Source: Burkholderiales bacterium RIFCSPHIGHO2_12_FULL_61_11 (lineage in GTDB: Bacteria > Pseudomonadota > Gammaproteobacteria > Burkholderiales > Burkholderiaceae_C). Taken from it: DNA of 6,497 bases. The DNA is taken from positions 1-6,497 of the forward strand of contig MERZ01000171.1 in the NCBI GenBank assembly GCA_001770785.1. Reading direction: 5' to 3'. This document shows positions 5,396 through 6,497 of this stretch, in pieces (positions within the stretch are counted from its first letter, which is position 1; each line of letters starts with the position of its first letter). The notes under the pieces were generated by a model. It saw only the letters and a list, made by a program, of their open reading frames with translations. It made no database searches and had not been told where the DNA came from. Both the position numbers and the translations under genes were made by a program.

Positions 5396-6497
5396 TCAGT
5401 CCATTTTTGACGGTGGCTGCGGCGGTTTGGCGGGCGCGGGTTCACGAAGCTGCGATGCGGCCACCATGGCCAGCACGCACAGCGCAGCCAGCATCAGAAA
5501 GGATTCGTTAAAGGCCGCCAGCCGCGCCGGGCTGCTGGTGGCGCTGGCCAGGGAATCGCCATGCACGGCGAGTCGCCACTCCAGCACAATGCCGCAAAGG
5601 CTCACTCCAATCGCGCCGCCCAGCGTGCGTACAAAGCTGATGGCGCTGACGCCTTGCGCCATCAGGTCCTTGTGCAATGGCCGCAGCGAGCCCAGGTTGA
5701 GTGAGGGCAAAATAAATCCCAGGCCGATGCGCCCCAGCGTGGCCCACAGCGCCAGCAGCCACAGCGCGGAAGTCAGCGTTACCGTCAGCATCAGCGTAAA
5801 TGAGGCGGCCAGCAGGCCCAGCCCTATGCTGACCAGCCACCAGGTGGCTTGCCTGTCGGCCAGCCGGCCCACGCCGGCGATCGTGGCGGCCAACACCAAG
5901 CCGGCGGGCAGCAGGATGGTGCCCACATGCGACGCCGAGAGGTTCAGGCCCAGTTGCATGTACACCGGCAGCAGATAGGTCGAGCCAAACAGCGCCGTGC
6001 CGTAAATGAAGGCCACCACACTGCCCATGGCGAACTGGCGGTTGCCGAAAAGCGCCAGATTCATCAGCGGCGTGCGGCCCGTCGCGGCCATGCGGCGCTG
6101 CCACCACAAAAACAGCCCCAGCGCCGCCAGGAAAGCGGCCAGTAGCGCCACCGCTTCCCGCAGGTCATTAGCGTGCAGCGTGACCATGCCATTGAGCAGG
6201 CATAGCGTGCCGACGGCGCCCAGCAGCAGGCCGCGCCAGTCGATCATGGCGCTGTTGCGGTCGGCCGCCACACCACCCGGTGCCGTGTCGGGCACATAGC
6301 GGTAGGCCATCCACAGAGACAACAGGCACAGCGGAACCACCATGAAGAATATCGAGCGCCAGCCAAACAGGTCCACCAGAATGCCGCCAATGCTGGGCCC
6401 AAGCGCAGGCGCCAGCACCACGCCCATGCCAAAAAGCCCGCTGGCCCGGCCCTGCTCGTGTGGCTCGAAGGCCCGCATGATGATGATGGCCGGAATC
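5396..6497 (-). CDS. DHA2-family (EmrB/QacA-type) MFS drug:proton antiporter, N-terminus outside window
   Basis: The minus-strand frame is open to the right edge, so the Met at 6478 is internal: codons for IPAIII precede it and the real start lies beyond the window. About 366 residues are visible. The fragment opens with an HEQGRASGLFG loop and the antiporter motif C (GMGVVLAPALGPSIGG), then WRSIFFMVVP, all typical of EmrB-like 14-helix transporters. Ten hydrophobic segments can be counted, consistent with helices 5 to 14. The tail after the last helix is short and Pro/Lys-rich (EPAPAKPPQPPSKMD). Such proteins export drugs or other small molecules across the inner membrane using the proton gradient; the substrate here cannot be told. 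No EmrA-like adaptor gene is visible, though one could lie beyond the edge. It shares a transcript with the yafJ-like gene, its stop being 2 nt before that start. Confidence 0.88.
   Translation of the reverse strand, partial: IPAIIIMRAFEPHEQGRASGLFGMGVVLAPALGPSIGGILVDLFGWRSIFFMVVPLCLLSLWMAYRYVPDTAPGGVAADRNSAMIDWRGLLLGAVGTLCLLNGMVTLHANDLREAVALLAAFLAALGLFLWWQRRMAATGRTPLMNLALFGNRQFAMGSVVAFIYGTALFGSTYLLPVYMQLGLNLSASHVGTILLPAGLVLAATIAGVGRLADRQATWWLVSIGLGLLAASFTLMLTVTLTSALWLLALWATLGRIGLGFILPSLNLGSLRPLHKDLMAQGVSAISFVRTLGGAIGVSLCGIVLEWRLAVHGDSLASATSSPARLAAFNESFLMLAALCVLAMVAASQLREPAPAKPPQPPSKMD

Noticed and set aside
4668..5978. 436-codon plus-strand open frame opposite the yafJ-like and MFS genes
   Set aside because: It crosses the junction of two well-supported minus-strand genes and has no family-like features.
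5396..6478. Taking the ATG at 6476-6478 as the start of the MFS gene
   Set aside because: The frame stays open to the window edge, and the protein from that Met would lack the first four helices of a DHA2 transporter, so the gene is partial rather than short.

Overview
The window looks like chromosomal DNA of a GC-rich betaproteobacterium, probably of the Comamonadaceae (Rhodoferax/Polaromonas type). This is an inference from codon usage, from gene content (gshB, a YafJ-type amidotransferase, a DHA2 transporter) and from the presence of an mtrAB-type electron conduit. It was not tested by any search. No RNA gene, CRISPR array, insertion sequence or other mobile element was found.

Layout. Positions 1-158 (+) hold the last 51 codons of glutathione synthetase (gshB). 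It runs toward a two-gene minus-strand operon, mtrA (2565-3575) then mtrB (252-2516). The operon ends in a strong intrinsic terminator at 204-234, between the two convergent units. Upstream of mtrA lies a 473-bp intergenic region (3576-4048). It is AT-rich in its middle, has an FNR/Anr-type dyad near its centre, a 12-bp perfect palindrome close to mtrA and an 8-bp direct repeat. Divergent from mtrA is a 178-residue protein of unknown function (4049-4585, +). Convergent with that gene is a second minus-strand pair: a DHA2-type MFS transporter (cut by the right edge, stop at 5396) followed 2 nt later by a YafJ-like class II glutamine amidotransferase (4605-5393).

How the genes work together. 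MtrA is a secreted decaheme c-type cytochrome with ten CXXCH motifs. MtrB is the large outer-membrane beta-barrel that sheathes such a cytochrome. Together they form a porin-cytochrome conduit that carries electrons across the outer membrane. No outer-surface multiheme cytochrome (MtrC/OmcA), inner-membrane quinol cytochrome (CymA) or multicopper oxidase (PioC-like partners are HiPIPs) is encoded here. The locus therefore has the reduced MtoAB/PioAB-like layout rather than a full mtrCAB layout. Whether it reduces extracellular acceptors or oxidises Fe(II) cannot be decided from this sequence. The flanking genes look like ordinary housekeeping or accessory genes with no evident link to electron transfer. 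The exception may be the unknown divergent gene, which shares the regulatory region.
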